Below are positions 40,724 to 51,028 of a stretch of 64,000 nucleotides of DNA, in pieces. A model generated the notes under the pieces. That model was not told where the DNA came from, did no database searches, and was given only the letters and a program-made list of their open reading frames with translations. Source of the stretch: Beijerinckiaceae bacterium. GTDB taxonomy: Bacteria; Pseudomonadota; Alphaproteobacteria; Rhizobiales; Beijerinckiaceae. The number at the start of each line of letters is the position of its first letter. The first letter of the stretch is position 1. The position numbers were made by a program, and so were the translations under genes. The stretch covers positions 328,222-392,221 of the forward strand of contig CANGBX010000003.1 of the NCBI GenBank assembly GCA_947452455.1, written 5' to 3'.

Positions 40724-43486
40724 TTACAGGCTTTTCTCGGGTTCGGCTTTGGCGGCGCAGAATTTGAATTCGGGAATTTTTCCTGCCGGATCAAGGGCCG
40801 GATTGGTCAAGAGGTTGGCGGCGGCCTCCGCGTAGCAGAAGGGCAAGAAGATCATGCCCCGTGGCACATCCCGATCTTCGCGAACGCGCGTTGTCACTGC
40901 CCCGCGGCGGGTTTCGATTCGGATCGCATCGCCCGGCTTTGCACCCATTTGGGTGATCTCGGCCGGGTTCATCAGGGCAATGGCTTCCGGTTCGAGTTGG
41001 TCGAGAATGGTCGTGCGCCGCGTCATGGAGCCCGTGTGCCAATGCTCGAGCACACGCCCCGTCGACAGGATCATCGGATAATCCGCATCCGGCACTTCAT
41101 CCGGTGGAGCGATGGATGCCGGCACAATGCGGGCGCGCCCGCTCGGGGTCGGGAAGTGATCTCCAAAGATAATGCTTTCACCGGGATGATCATCGGCAAG
41201 TGCTGGATAGGTAACAGCCCCTTCGCTTTCTAAGCGCGCCCAGCTGATATGGGCGAGCGAGGGCATGATGGCGCTCATCTCGGCAAAAACATTGGCCGGG
41301 CCTTGGTAGGTCCAGGCGAGCCCCAGACGTCGGGCCATTTCTTGAATGATCCACCAATCTTGTTGTGCCTCACCGGGTGGCGGCACGACTGCTCGCGCCA
41401 TTTGCACACGCCGATCCGTGTTGGTGAAGGTTCCGTTCTTTTCTGCAAAAGCAGAAGCCGGCAAAATCACATCGGCATGAAATGCAGTTTCGGTCAGGAA
41501 AATATCTTGCACTACGAGATGATCGAGGCTCGCCAAAGCTTGTCGGGCATGGTGAAGATCTGGATCGGACATGGCCGGATTTTCACCTTCGATATACATG
41601 CCGCGAATGTCACGCTTGATCGCAGCATTCATGATCTCGACAACAGTGAGCCCGCGCTGCGGATCGAGCTTCTGCCCCCAGAAGGTCTCAAAAATATCGC
41701 GGATATCGCCTGCCTCGACGCTACGATAATCGGGATAAAGCATCGGAATGAGGCCTGCATCTGATGCGCCTTGCACATTGTTTTGTCCGCGCAACGGATG
41801 CAGACCTGTGCCCGGCCGCCCGATATGTCCGGTGATGAGTGCGAGCGCAATCAGACAGCGCGCATTGTCTGTGCCATGGACATGCTGGCTGATGCCCATG
41901 CCCCAGAAAATGATGGAGGCATTCGATGTCGCATAAGCGCGCGCAACCTCACGCAATATTTGCGCGTCGATGCCGCACAGCGGTGCCATTTTCTCGGGCG
42001 TGAAATCAGCCACATGGGCCACGAGCTTTTCATAATCGAGCGTATGAGCCTCGATATAGGCGCGGTTTGTCAGCCCCTCTTCAATGATCACATGCAGGAT
42101 GGCATTGAGCAAAGCGACATCGCTGCCCGGCCGGAAGGCCAAATGTTTCCATGCGTGACGTGACAGAGATTGATGGCGCGGATCGGCGATGACCAATTTC
42201 ACATCTCGTTCGCGCACAGCATTTTTGATGAAGGTCGCCGCGACCGGATGATTGACCGCCGGATTGGCTCCGATAATCATGATGAAGTCGGCATCGCGCG
42301 CTGCTTCAAAGGGTGCAGAGACTGCGCCCGAAGACAGGCCTTCCATCAGAGCTGCAACAGAAGACGCGTGGCACAGGCGTGTGCAATGATCGACATTATT
42401 GCTGCCGAAGCCTGTGCGCACCAGCTTTTGGAACAGATAGGCCTCTTCATTCGAACCTTTGGCCGAGCCAAATCCGGCCAAGGCGCGCGGCCCATAATTT
42501 GTGCGAATGTCTTTTAGGCCACGGGCCGCAAGATCGAGTGCCTCCTCCCAGCTCGCTTCACGGAAATGAGTGAAGGGATTGGCCGGATCTACAATATCAT
42601 CTGCATGTTTGTGTTTGCCGCTGAGACGCACCAACGGTTTGGTCAGGCGATGGGGATGGGCAATATAGTCAAAGCCGAAGCGACCTTTGACGCAGAGGCG
42701 ATTATGATTGGCTGGTCCATTACGACCCGCAGCATTGACGATTTTATCGTCTTTCACTTCATAAGTGACCTGACAGCCAACCCCGCAATAAGGGCAGAGC
42801 GAATCGACCTGTCGGTCCGGTGTGACGGCTCGTTTTTGCGCGTCATCCATCAGGCTTGCCGGCATTAGCGCACCTGTCGGGCAGGCTTGCACACATTCGC
42901 CGCAAGCCACACAGGTTGATTGGCCCATGGGATCGTCAAAATCAAAGACAATTTTGGCCGCATCGTGCCGATAGGCCATGCCGATCACATCATTGACTTG
43001 CACCTCGCGACAAGCGCGCACGCAGAGCCCGCACTGGATGCAGGCATCAAGATTGACGCGCATAGCGGGATGGCTGACATCAGGCGCGGGTGATTTTTGG
43101 GTCGCGGGAAAGCGGCTTGTTTGAACACCGGCCAGATTGGCCTGTTTCCAAAAAGCGGCTTGCGGATCATGCGCATCTTCAAGCGCAGGCTGATCGGCAA
43201 GCAATAATTCCATCACCAAGGCGCGTGATGTTTCAGCGCGTGTACTTTGGCTGGAGACTTCCATGCCTGTCGTGGGCTCGCGCCGGCAAGAGGGCGCCAG
43301 AACGCGCTCGCCTTTGATTTCGACCATACAAGCACGGCAATTGCCATCGGGCCGATAACCATGCGCATTGCGATGGCACAAATGGGGAATGGATGTGCCG
43401 AGCCGTTGCGCGACTTGCCAGATGGTCTCCCCCGTTTGCGCTTCGACCTCATGACCATCCAGTGAGAAGCGAATTGTTTCACTCAT
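40724..43486 (-). CDS. NAD-dependent formate dehydrogenase alpha subunit (Mo/W-bisMGD)
   Basis: This 920-residue catalytic subunit oxidises formate to CO2. It has an N-terminal [2Fe-2S] domain (Cys37, 50, 53, 67) and two ferredoxin clusters (CIQCGLCVRAC at 149-159, CVACGECVQAC at 192-202). A further [4Fe-4S] motif CPYCGVGC (231-238, plus Cys265) precedes the molybdopterin domain. The likely metal ligand is Cys372 in HCTRLCHASS, so no selenocysteine is needed. It overlaps the beta gene by ATGA. With a fused beta chain it resembles Methylobacterium FDH1, a tungsten enzyme; the metal used here is not readable. Confidence 0.92.
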   Translation of the reverse strand: MSETIRFSLDGHEVEAQTGETIWQVAQRLGTSIPHLCHRNAHGYRPDGNCRACMVEIKGERVLAPSCRREPTTGMEVSSQSTRAETSRALVMELLLADQPALEDAHDPQAAFWKQANLAGVQTSRFPATQKSPAPDVSHPAMRVNLDACIQCGLCVRACREVQVNDVIGMAYRHDAAKIVFDFDDPMGQSTCVACGECVQACPTGALMPASLMDDAQKRAVTPDRQVDSLCPYCGVGCQVTYEVKDDKIVNAAGRNGPANHNRLCVKGRFGFDYIAHPHRLTKPLVRLSGKHKHADDIVDPANPFTHFREASWEEALDLAARGLKDIRTNYGPRALAGFGSAKGSNEEAYLFQKLVRTGFGSNNVDHCTRLCHASSVAALMEGLSSGAVSAPFEAARDADFIMIIGANPAVNHPVAATFIKNAVRERDVKLVIADPRHQSLSRHAWKHLAFRPGSDVALLNAILHVIIEEGLTNRAYIEAHTLDYEKLVAHVADFTPEKMAPLCGIDAQILREVARAYATSNASIIFWGMGISQHVHGTDNARCLIALALITGHIGRPGTGLHPLRGQNNVQGASDAGLIPMLYPDYRSVEAGDIRDIFETFWGQKLDPQRGLTVVEIMNAAIKRDIRGMYIEGENPAMSDPDLHHARQALASLDHLVVQDIFLTETAFHADVILPASAFAEKNGTFTNTDRRVQMARAVVPPPGEAQQDWWIIQEMARRLGLAWTYQGPANVFAEMSAIMPSLAHISWARLESEGAVTYPALADDHPGESIIFGDHFPTPSGRARIVPASIAPPDEVPDADYPMILSTGRVLEHWHTGSMTRRTTILDQLEPEAIALMNPAEITQMGAKPGDAIRIETRRGAVTTRVREDRDVPRGMIFLPFCYAEAAANLLTNPALDPAGKIPEFKFCAAKAEPEKSL

Positions 43487-45171
43487 TCCGGCATCTCCGC
43501 GAAGAGATGCGGAAAATGCTGTACGAGCGATTGCACCGGATTGGGTGCGGCCTGCCCTAGACCGCAGATGGATGAATCGCGCATGACTTGGGCAAGATCA
43601 TCCAGAAGGGACAAATCCCATGTCTCAGCTTTCATGAGCTGCAAAGATTTGGCGGTGCCCAAACGACAGGGCGTGCATTGGCCGCAGGATTCATCAGCAA
43701 AAAAGGCCATGAGATTGCGCGCGGCTTCTTTCAGATCATCCTTGTCAGACAGAACAATGATTGCAGCCGAGCCAATGAAACAGCCGTGTTTTTCAAGCGC
43801 ACCGAAATCGAGCGGCACATCGACAAGTGAAGCTGGCAGAATACCACCGGAGGCGCCGCCGGGAAGATAGGCAGCCAATTCATGACCACCGGCCATGCCG
43901 CCGCAATAGTCGCTCAGTAATTGTGAAAGTGTGAGGCCAGCAGGCGCGCATTTAATGCCGGGATTTTTGACGCGGCCCGAGACCGAGTAATGGCGTAAGC
44001 CAGACGCACCATTGCGCCCTTGGTCGCGCCACCAAGCGGCCCCTTTTTCAGCGATCATGCGCACGAAATAGAGCGTCTCGACATTATTGGTTAGCGTGGG
44101 CCGTCCGAAAAGACCTGATTGAAACGGCAAGGGCGGGCGCTGTCGCGGATAACCGCGTTTGCCTTCGAGCGATTCAATCAGGGCTGATTCTTCGCCACAG
44201 ACATAAGAGCCAGCACCACGGCGCAGATGAATTGGCGTCCAGCTTGCAGGCAGATTTGCAATCTCGCGCGCCAATGTGGTGCGCAGGCCTGCATATTCAT
44301 CGCGCAGGTAAAAATAAATCTCGTCTGCGCCAACAATATGCGCGGCAATCAGCGCGCCTTCTAGAACGCGATGCGGGTCTTTTTCGAGAAGATAACGATC
44401 TTTGAAAGTGCCGGGTTCCCCTTCATCGGCATTGACGATCATAGCCTTGCGGCCATTCATGCTGCGCACAGCGCGCCATTTGCGCGCCACCGGAAAACCA
44501 GCGCCACCCATGCCGCGCAAACCTGCCTGATCGAGAAGCTCCAGAAGCGCATCCGCTTCTTGTTCAGAGCTCAGCAATCTTTCGTAAAGCGCATAGCCGC
44601 CATTGGTGCGATAGGTATCAAAGGTGATTTCGCATGTTTGCTCAGGTGCAATGCACTTGTCTTGTGCTGCCGCCATCACTTGATCTGCACTGGCGGGCGC
44701 GATCACATGTTGCCCAACGACAGCAGCCGGCGCGCAGGCGCATTGCCCGATGCAAGGTACGCGCTGAACGCGAATGTTTTTATCCGCTGAATTTTCAAGC
44801 TGCGCGACTAGATCATGCGCTCCAGCCATCGCGCATGAAAGGCTTTCACAGACACGGATCGTCAGCGCGGGGATGGGTGGGTCTTCATCCTTCACCACAT
44901 CGAAATGTGCGTAGAAAGTCGCTGTCTCGTAAGCCTCAACAAGCGAGAGACGCAAAGCTTCTGCAAGCGCTGTGAGGTGGCGAGCGCTGATCTGTCCATA
45001 GTGATCTTGAACAAGATGCAAATATTCGATGAGGAGATCACGACGGCGCGGGCGCTCGCCCAAAAGCGCATCAATCTCGGCTTGGGATTGCGCATCAGCC
45101 ACGCGGCCTTTGGGCGTGGTGCGCGCCTGTCCGCCGCGACCGGGATGAGGGGGCCTGTCGATCCTGTTCAT
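43483..45171 (-). CDS. Formate dehydrogenase beta subunit, fused NuoE/NuoF type
   Basis: This 562-residue protein passes electrons to NAD+. The N-terminal ~160 residues are a NuoE-like thioredoxin-fold [2Fe-2S] domain with Cys108, 113, 140 and 144. From about 195 it is NuoF-like, with the FMN/NAD motifs GLRGMGGAGFPVARKW and NADEGEPGTFKDRYLLE and the C-terminal cluster ESCGQCTPCRLG and SSICGLG. In FdsGBA systems the two halves are separate genes, so this is the fused FDH1 form. It lies 16 nt downstream of folC on the same strand. Confidence 0.92.
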   Translation of the reverse strand: MNRIDRPPHPGRGGQARTTPKGRVADAQSQAEIDALLGERPRRRDLLIEYLHLVQDHYGQISARHLTALAEALRLSLVEAYETATFYAHFDVVKDEDPPIPALTIRVCESLSCAMAGAHDLVAQLENSADKNIRVQRVPCIGQCACAPAAVVGQHVIAPASADQVMAAAQDKCIAPEQTCEITFDTYRTNGGYALYERLLSSEQEADALLELLDQAGLRGMGGAGFPVARKWRAVRSMNGRKAMIVNADEGEPGTFKDRYLLEKDPHRVLEGALIAAHIVGADEIYFYLRDEYAGLRTTLAREIANLPASWTPIHLRRGAGSYVCGEESALIESLEGKRGYPRQRPPLPFQSGLFGRPTLTNNVETLYFVRMIAEKGAAWWRDQGRNGASGLRHYSVSGRVKNPGIKCAPAGLTLSQLLSDYCGGMAGGHELAAYLPGGASGGILPASLVDVPLDFGALEKHGCFIGSAAIIVLSDKDDLKEAARNLMAFFADESCGQCTPCRLGTAKSLQLMKAETWDLSLLDDLAQVMRDSSICGLGQAAPNPVQSLVQHFPHLFAEMPE

Positions 45172-45187
45172 CCGATCAGTCTAATCC

Positions 45188-46504
45188 TCAATCGGGTGGC
45201 GTGCCATTGGCCGCGAGTACGGCGCCAGCCAAATAGAGGGAGCCGCAGATCAGAATGCGTGGCGCGATAGGCCACGTCCGGCCGCTCAGCAAGTGCAGGG
45301 CGGCTTCAGCGCTCTCAGCAGGACTTGCAGGAATCTGGGCCTGCTTGGCCAAGTCGACAATCTCATCGGCAGAGCGCGCCACATGTTCGCCGGGAATTGG
45401 CAGCGCAATCAATTCTTGCGCGAGGCCGGTGAAATGCGACAGAAAGCCCGCCGTATCCTTGGTTGAAAGCGAACCGCAGAGAAGGATCAGGGGACGCGGA
45501 TGGCGTTCTTCAAATTGCGCCATGGCCCCTGCCAGCACGCGACCGCCCGCTTCATTATGCGCGCCGTCCAGCCAAAGTTCAGCGCCCTTGGGCGCGTGAG
45601 CGACCAGCGCGCCGCGCGTCAGACTTTGCAGCCGCGCGGGCCATTCCGCATGGGTCAGGCCTTGCGCGATGGCGGCATTTGAGAGATCAGGCACGCATTG
45701 GCGCAGGCAGGCAATGGCGAGCGCGGCATTGTCGATCTGGTGGCGGCCAGACAGTCGTGGCAGCGGCAGATCGAGCAGGCCTTGTGCATCTTCGAAAATC
45801 AAACGGTTATTTTCTTCATGCGCGTTGAAATCGCGTTCGGCTAAAACCATCGGCGCACGGGCGCGGCGCGCCTCGCGTTCCAGTTCGCGCATCGCCTCAT
45901 CAGGCTGCATGGCGGTGAAGACATGGACGCCAGACTTGATGATCCCGGCCTTGGCAGACGCGATCTCGGCAAGGGTGGCGCCTAAAAATTCGGGATGATC
46001 CATCGAGATCGGTGTGATCAATGTGGCGAGTGGATCATCAATCACATTGGTGGAATCGTAGCGGCCACCCAAGCCCGTTTCGAGCAGCAGATAATCAGCC
46101 GGATGTTCGCTGAAGAGTAAAAATGCCGCGCAGGTCGTGATTTCAAACATGGTGACGGAGGCGCCGTCATTGGCGCTCTCGCAGCGCGTGAAAGCATCGA
46201 CCAATTCAGCTTCCGTGACGAGGCGCCCGCGGCCTTTTTGGCCCAAGCGAATGCGCTCATGAAAACGCACGAGATGCGGAGATGTATAAACATGCACGCT
46301 CTTGCCCGCGGCTTCGAGCATGGCGCGCATCAGCGCAACTGTCGAGCCTTTGCCATTGGTGCCCGCCACATGCAGAACAGGCGGCAGCTTTTGCTGCGGG
46401 TTCCCGAGCTTGGCGAGCAGATCGAATGTGCGGCCGAGCGACAGATCAATCTTGCGCGGATGGAGCGAGAGGAAACGCTCGAGCATTTCCTCTGATTGAT
46501 TCAT
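45188..46504 (-). CDS. folC: Dihydrofolate/folylpolyglutamate synthase
   Basis: This 438-residue Mur-ligase-family enzyme makes dihydrofolate and adds glutamates. It has the P-loop GTNGKGSTVALMRAMLE, the SPHLVRFHERI motif, DHPEFLGATLAEIASAKAGIIK and LDGAHNEAGGRVL. An in-frame GTG at 46525 would add seven residues and lies closer to accD; the ATG at 46504 was chosen. It ends the trp-accD-folC run. Confidence 0.94.
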   Translation of the reverse strand: MNQSEEMLERFLSLHPRKIDLSLGRTFDLLAKLGNPQQKLPPVLHVAGTNGKGSTVALMRAMLEAAGKSVHVYTSPHLVRFHERIRLGQKGRGRLVTEAELVDAFTRCESANDGASVTMFEITTCAAFLLFSEHPADYLLLETGLGGRYDSTNVIDDPLATLITPISMDHPEFLGATLAEIASAKAGIIKSGVHVFTAMQPDEAMRELEREARRARAPMVLAERDFNAHEENNRLIFEDAQGLLDLPLPRLSGRHQIDNAALAIACLRQCVPDLSNAAIAQGLTHAEWPARLQSLTRGALVAHAPKGAELWLDGAHNEAGGRVLAGAMAQFEERHPRPLILLCGSLSTKDTAGFLSHFTGLAQELIALPIPGEHVARSADEIVDLAKQAQIPASPAESAEAALHLLSGRTWPIAPRILICGSLYLAGAVLAANGTPPD

Positions 46505-46531
46505 TTGTGGCGCTTCTGCAGCCACGGCTTT

Positions 46532-47389
46532 TTAGGCCGCGGCCGGTGCGTTGGTCAGCAGACGGCACAGGCGCGCGAGTGTGGCGCGCATCTCGCCACG
46601 CGGCACGACCATATCGACCATGCCATGCGCTTTCAGATATTCCGCACGCTGGAAACCATCGGGCAGACGTTCGCGAATGGTTTGTTCGATCACGCGTGCG
46701 CCCGCAAAGCCGATCACAGCACCGGGTTCAGCAATCTGGATATCGCCCAGCATGGCGTAAGAGGCGGTCACACCGCCTGTCGTCGGATTGGTCAGCACAA
46801 CAATATAAGGCAGTTTTGCCGCACGCAGACGCTGCACAGCGACTGTCGTGCGCGGCATTTGCATCAGCGAGAACATGCCTTCTTGCATGCGCGCACCACC
46901 CGATGCGGTGAAGATGATGAAAGGCGTCTTGCGGGCAATGGCTGTTTCCATGCCCGTGATAATGGCTTCGCCTGCGGCCATGCCGAGCGAACCGCCCATG
47001 AAATCGAAATCCTGCACAGCGACAGTCGCCGGTGCATTTTCAATTTTGCCAACAGCCAACTTCACAGCATCCTGACTGCCCGTCTTGGAGCGATATTCTT
47101 TCAGGCGGTCTGTATAGCGCTTGACGTCTTTGAACTTCAACGGATCGACCGGCACTTCCGGTGTAGCGATTTCTTCAAAGCTGCCATTGTCGAAAAGCGC
47201 GGTGAGGCGCTCTTTCGCCGGGCAGCGCATGTGATAGCCCGAACCCGGCACGACATAGAGATTGGCGGCCAGATCTTTGTGAAATACCAGCTGGCCGGAA
47301 TCAGGGCATTTCACCCAGAGATTTTCGGGCGTGTCACGCTTCAGAATCGAGCGGATCTTTGGCGGGACGACGTTGGAAATCCAGTTCAT
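46532..47389 (-). CDS. accD: Acetyl-CoA carboxylase carboxyltransferase beta subunit
   Basis: This 285-residue subunit, with AccA, forms malonyl-CoA. The crotonase-like core is intact ([54 protein letters not shown]). The N-terminal zinc ribbon of E. coli AccD is degenerate: CPDSG and [10 protein letters not shown] replace the two CxxC pairs, leaving one cysteine. As I recall, this loss is usual in rhizobia. It sits between trpA and folC. Confidence 0.95.
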   Translation of the reverse strand: MNWISNVVPPKIRSILKRDTPENLWVKCPDSGQLVFHKDLAANLYVVPGSGYHMRCPAKERLTALFDNGSFEEIATPEVPVDPLKFKDVKRYTDRLKEYRSKTGSQDAVKLAVGKIENAPATVAVQDFDFMGGSLGMAAGEAIITGMETAIARKTPFIIFTASGGARMQEGMFSLMQMPRTTVAVQRLRAAKLPYIVVLTNPTTGGVTASYAMLGDIQIAEPGAVIGFAGARVIEQTIRERLPDGFQRAEYLKAHGMVDMVVPRGEMRATLARLCRLLTNAPAAA

Positions 47390-47410
47390 CGGACGTGATA
47401 TCCTTTGGGC

Positions 47411-48250
47411 TTATTCAGCGGCAGCTTTGCGCGCTTGGCGCACGCCATCGGCAATTTCAGAAACAAGTTTGGTCACAGCGCCAATGGTTTTCTGCGTCGC
47501 GCCATTCTTCTCATCGAGTGAATTTTTCAGCGTGTCGATCAGCGCAGAGCCAACCACCACACCATCGGCATAGGCGGCAATGGCGCCAGCCGTTTGCGCG
47601 TTCTTCACGCCAAAGCCAACAGCGATGGGCAATTGCGTTTGTCTTTTGATGCGCGCAACAGCGTCGCCGACTTTGGAATAGTCAGGCGTTGCAGCACCTG
47701 TAATGCCAGTGATCGACACGTAATAGAGAAAGCCCGATGTATTGGTCAGCACTTTTGGCAAGCGCTTATCATCGGTGGTCGGTGTTGCAAGACGGATGAA
47801 ATTGAGCCCGGCCTTCAAAGCGGGAATGCACAATTCATCATCTTCTTCTGGCGGCAGATCGACAACGATCAAACCATCTACACCAGCTTCATTGGCTTCG
47901 GCGATAAATTTATCAACGCCGCGCACATAGATTGGATTGAAATAGCCCATCAAAACGATGGGCGTTTCATTGTCGTCTTTGCGGAAAGCGCGCACCAGAT
48001 CGAGCGTCTTGGCGAGTGACATGCCAGCGGCCAGTGCACGCAAACCGGCGGCTTGAATGGAGGGACCATCAGCCATCGGATCGGTGAAGGGCATGCCGAC
48101 TTCGATGACGTCAGCGCCAGCCTTGGGCAGCGATTTGATCAGTTCGAGCGATGTCGCCGGATCAGGATCGCCCGCCATCAAAAAGGTGACGAGCGCAGCG
48201 CGACCTTCAGCGCGGCATTTTGCGAAGCGTGTTTCAATACGCGTCGTCAT
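47411..48250 (-). CDS. trpA: Tryptophan synthase alpha chain
   Basis: This 279-residue TIM-barrel cleaves indole-3-glycerol phosphate. [20 protein letters not shown] holds the catalytic Glu of that motif, and [11 protein letters not shown] the catalytic Asp. [11 protein letters not shown] and [10 protein letters not shown] are also present. Its ATG overlaps the trpB stop (TGATG), so the two are coupled. Confidence 0.97.
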   Translation of the reverse strand: MTTRIETRFAKCRAEGRAALVTFLMAGDPDPATSLELIKSLPKAGADVIEVGMPFTDPMADGPSIQAAGLRALAAGMSLAKTLDLVRAFRKDDNETPIVLMGYFNPIYVRGVDKFIAEANEAGVDGLIVVDLPPEEDDELCIPALKAGLNFIRLATPTTDDKRLPKVLTNTSGFLYYVSITGITGAATPDYSKVGDAVARIKRQTQLPIAVGFGVKNAQTAGAIAAYADGVVVGSALIDTLKNSLDEKNGATQKTIGAVTKLVSEIADGVRQARKAAAE

Positions 48251-49467
48251 CACATGCCCCCCAAATGTTCAGCGACAGTGAAAATATCTTTGTCACCGCG
48301 GCCGCAAACATTGATCACCATCAAATGATCTTTCGGCTTTGTCGGTGCGAGTTTGGAGACATAGGCCAAAGCATGCGAGGGCTCGAGGGCTGGAATAATG
48401 CCTTCCATCTGGCAGCAGAGCTGCAAGGCATCGAGCGCTTCTTTGTCAGTGGCGGATGTATAGATCACGCGACCAATGTCGCGCAGCCAAGCATGTTCTG
48501 GTCCGATGCCGGGATAATCAAGACCCGCTGAAATCGAATGGCCTTCGTTGATCTGGCCGTCGTCATTCATCAAGAGATAGGTGCGATTGCCATGCAAGAC
48601 GCCGGGCTTGCCGCCTGCGAGCGAGGCTGCGTGTCCATCGGGAACACTCAAACCGTGACCGGCTGCCTCGACGCCATAAATCTCGACGCTTTTGTCATCG
48701 AGGAACGGATGGAACAGACCAATTGCATTGGAGCCGCCGCCAATACAAGCGACGAGTGAATCCGGCAGGCGGCCTTCTTGTTCTTCCATCTGCCAGCGCA
48801 CTTCCTTGCCGATGATGGATTGGAAATCGCGCACCATGGCGGGATAGGGATGCGGGCCTGCGGCTGTACCAATGCAGTAGAATGTATCTGCAACATTGGT
48901 CACCCAATCGCGCAGAGCTTCGTTCATCGCATCTTTCAGCGTGCGCGCGCCCGATTGCACGGGGATGATTTTTGCGCCGAGCATTTTCATGCGGAAGACA
49001 TTCGGCTTCTGACGCTCGACATCGACTGCGCCCATATAGACGACGCATTCAAGACCGTATTTCGCGCAAGCTGTGGCCGTTGCAACGCCATGTTGTCCGG
49101 CGCCCGTTTCAGCAATGATACGCTTCTTGCCCATGCGACGGGCGAGCAAAATCTGGCCGAGCACATTGTTGATCTTATGCGCGCCGGTGTGGTTGAGCTC
49201 ATCGCGCTTGAAGTAGATTTTCGCGCCGCCGAGTTTCTCTGTCAGGCGTTCTGCGAAATAGAGCGGGCTCGGACGACCGACATAATGTTTGGCAAGATGA
49301 TCGAGCTCGGCTTGAAAGGCCGGGTCTTTTTTGGCGACCTCATAGGCCTTCTCAAGTTCGAGAATGAGCGGCATCAAAGTCTCGGCGACAAAGCGGCCGC
49401 CGAACAGGCCGAAATGCCCGCGCTCATCGGGTCCGGTGCGATAGGAATTCTGCAAGGTCGTGCTCAA
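48250..49467 (-). CDS. trpB: Tryptophan synthase beta chain
   Basis: This 405-residue PLP enzyme condenses indole with serine. The PLP lysine is in [15 protein letters not shown] and the phosphate-binding loop in [13 protein letters not shown] 49467 is the start because AGGAG lies 7 nt upstream and it gives the family N-terminus. The open frame to 49674 runs into trpF in another frame and is rejected. Confidence 0.96.
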   Translation of the reverse strand: MSTTLQNSYRTGPDERGHFGLFGGRFVAETLMPLILELEKAYEVAKKDPAFQAELDHLAKHYVGRPSPLYFAERLTEKLGGAKIYFKRDELNHTGAHKINNVLGQILLARRMGKKRIIAETGAGQHGVATATACAKYGLECVVYMGAVDVERQKPNVFRMKMLGAKIIPVQSGARTLKDAMNEALRDWVTNVADTFYCIGTAAGPHPYPAMVRDFQSIIGKEVRWQMEEQEGRLPDSLVACIGGGSNAIGLFHPFLDDKSVEIYGVEAAGHGLSVPDGHAASLAGGKPGVLHGNRTYLLMNDDGQINEGHSISAGLDYPGIGPEHAWLRDIGRVIYTSATDKEALDALQLCCQMEGIIPALEPSHALAYVSKLAPTKPKDHLMVINVCGRGDKDIFTVAEHLGGM

Positions 49468-49495
49468 AGATCGGCTCCTGAAGTCGGGCCGTATC

Positions 49496-50254
49496 TTACC
49501 GCGTTGCGCCCGCTGAACCAAGCGCTTCCATGGATTTTGGGTCCCGCAGCGCGGCCACAAAAGCGGCCATCCGGGCGGGGTCCTTGACCCCCGGCTGGGA
49601 TTCAACACCGGAGGAGACATCCACGGCCGGAGCAAGGGTCTGGCGCGCGGCTTCAGCCACATTTGCGGGCTCAAGTCCGCCCGAGAGCATGAAGGGGGCT
49701 TTCAGCCGGATCCCCGAAAGAATGTCCCAATCGAAGGTCAGGCCATTGCCGCCGGGCAGATCAGCCCCTTTCGGGGGCTTGGCATCGAAGAGAATGCGGT
49801 CGGCGACCCCGTCATAGGCGGCAATTGCGGCGAGATCGGCGGGGCCGGAAATGCCGATGGCCTTCATCACGGGCAGGCCATAGCGGGCTTTGGCTTCGGC
49901 CACCCGAGCAGGGCTTTCCGAGCCATGGAATTGCAGCATGTCCGGCTTGAGCCCAGCGACAATGGCGTCGAGCAGGGCGTCATCGGCATCGACCGAGAGG
50001 CCCACTTTGACAGAGCGGTTGGCGGCTTGGGCGCCCAAGGCAGCGGCCGTATCGAAGCCCAGATGTCGCGGGCTTTTCGGGAAAAAGACAAAGCCGACCA
50101 GCTCCGCACCTGCGCTGATGGCCGCTTCCAGCGTTTCAGGGGTCGAAAGACCGCAGATTTTGATGGCCGGACCGGTCGCGGAACGGCGTGCAATCGCCTC
50201 CCGCAGAGGTGCAGGCAGGCTCAATCCATCCAGAAATGCGGGTATGGTCGACAT
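49496..50254 (-). CDS. trpF: Phosphoribosylanthranilate isomerase
   Basis: This 252-residue TIM-barrel has the catalytic Cys in [11 protein letters not shown] and Asp in [16 protein letters not shown], with [12 protein letters not shown] and [14 protein letters not shown] at the end. There are about 30 extra N-terminal residues before the barrel. It precedes trpB by 28 nt in the trpF-trpB-trpA order. Confidence 0.93.
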   Translation of the reverse strand: MSTIPAFLDGLSLPAPLREAIARRSATGPAIKICGLSTPETLEAAISAGAELVGFVFFPKSPRHLGFDTAAALGAQAANRSVKVGLSVDADDALLDAIVAGLKPDMLQFHGSESPARVAEAKARYGLPVMKAIGISGPADLAAIAAYDGVADRILFDAKPPKGADLPGGNGLTFDWDILSGIRLKAPFMLSGGLEPANVAEAARQTLAPAVDVSSGVESQPGVKDPARMAAFVAALRDPKSMEALGSAGATR

Positions 50255-50294
50255 AGGGTCTTGCTCGCATGCTCTCGCGATCAAGTCCAGCCGA

Positions 50295-50645
50295 TCAGGC
50301 TGCGTCGCGGGGACGCTCAGGCGAGATCAGAGCGTTGGAGCGGCTCGTCAATTCACTGCGCAGCCGAGCTGTCTCTTGGCGCAGGCGCTCGGTTTCGGCC
50401 CGCGCCTGACGGGCGCTGCGGCGATGGCGGCCTTGCGACCACCATGTCACAAGGCTTCCTGACGCAATGCCAAGAATGGCCGCAGCAAAGGCCACGAGAA
50501 AGAGGGGGGCATTTGTCTCGAAGAGCGGGCCATCACCCGGAAGCGGGTCGAGGACAACCCGCACGCTTTCGCGATTAGCAACAGCAAGGCCCAGCAGAAA
50601 AAGGGCAACAGGTGTCAGAAACAGCCATTTCAGAAGGCTTTTCAT
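50295..50645 (-). CDS. lapA: LapA-domain (DUF1049) membrane protein
   Basis: This 116-residue protein has two transmembrane helices (LLKWLFLTPVALFLLGLAVANRE and APLFLVAFAAAILGIASGSLVTWW) and a cytosolic coiled coil rich in Arg/Glu/Ala. LapA partners LapB/YciM in LPS regulation in E. coli. An AGGAG lies 5 nt before ATG 50645. The ihfB-lapA neighbourhood matches enteric bacteria too. Confidence 0.82.
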   Translation of the reverse strand: MKSLLKWLFLTPVALFLLGLAVANRESVRVVLDPLPGDGPLFETNAPLFLVAFAAAILGIASGSLVTWWSQGRHRRSARQARAETERLRQETARLRSELTSRSNALISPERPRDAA

Positions 50646-50672
50646 CAAGGCTCCTGCGCGCTCGGGCGCAGA

Positions 50673-50963
50673 TTAGCCCGGCGTATTTTCGTTCAGACGC
50701 TCGCGCATTTCTTTGCCGGTCTTGAAGAAGGGCACGACCTTCTCATCAACCTCGACATGGGCACCCGTGCGCGGGTTGCGGCCCAGACGCGCATCACGGC
50801 GCTTCACCGAAAACGCACCAAAGCCACGCAGTTCCACGCGATCGCCGCGCGACAGGGCATGGGTGATTTCGTCAAGAATGGCGTTCACAATGTTTTCGAC
50901 ATCCCGCAGGTAGAGATGGGGATTGCGTTCAGCGATACGTTGGACGAGTTCAGATTTGATCAC
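50673..50963 (-). CDS. ihfB: Integration host factor beta subunit
   Basis: This 96-residue DNA-bending protein begins [26 protein letters not shown] and carries [30 protein letters not shown] with the intercalating proline present. It is normal in length and lies between sppA and lapA. It contrasts with the divergent HU-like protein at 39.4 kb. Confidence 0.95.
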   Translation of the reverse strand: MIKSELVQRIAERNPHLYLRDVENIVNAILDEITHALSRGDRVELRGFGAFSVKRRDARLGRNPRTGAHVEVDEKVVPFFKTGKEMRERLNENTPG

Positions 50964-51028
50964 TTTTGGCCCCCGAAAATCATTGCAAATAAGGTCCAGA
51001 ATTGACGGACCTGTTCGTCAGAAAAAGC

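Noticed and set aside
40724..43486. Selenocysteine in the formate dehydrogenase
   Set aside because: The active-site position is an ordinary Cys codon (RLCH) and no in-frame TGA occurs.
48250..49674. 474-residue extended trpB
   Set aside because: The added segment is trpF sequence read in another frame; the TTG at 49467 gives normal length.
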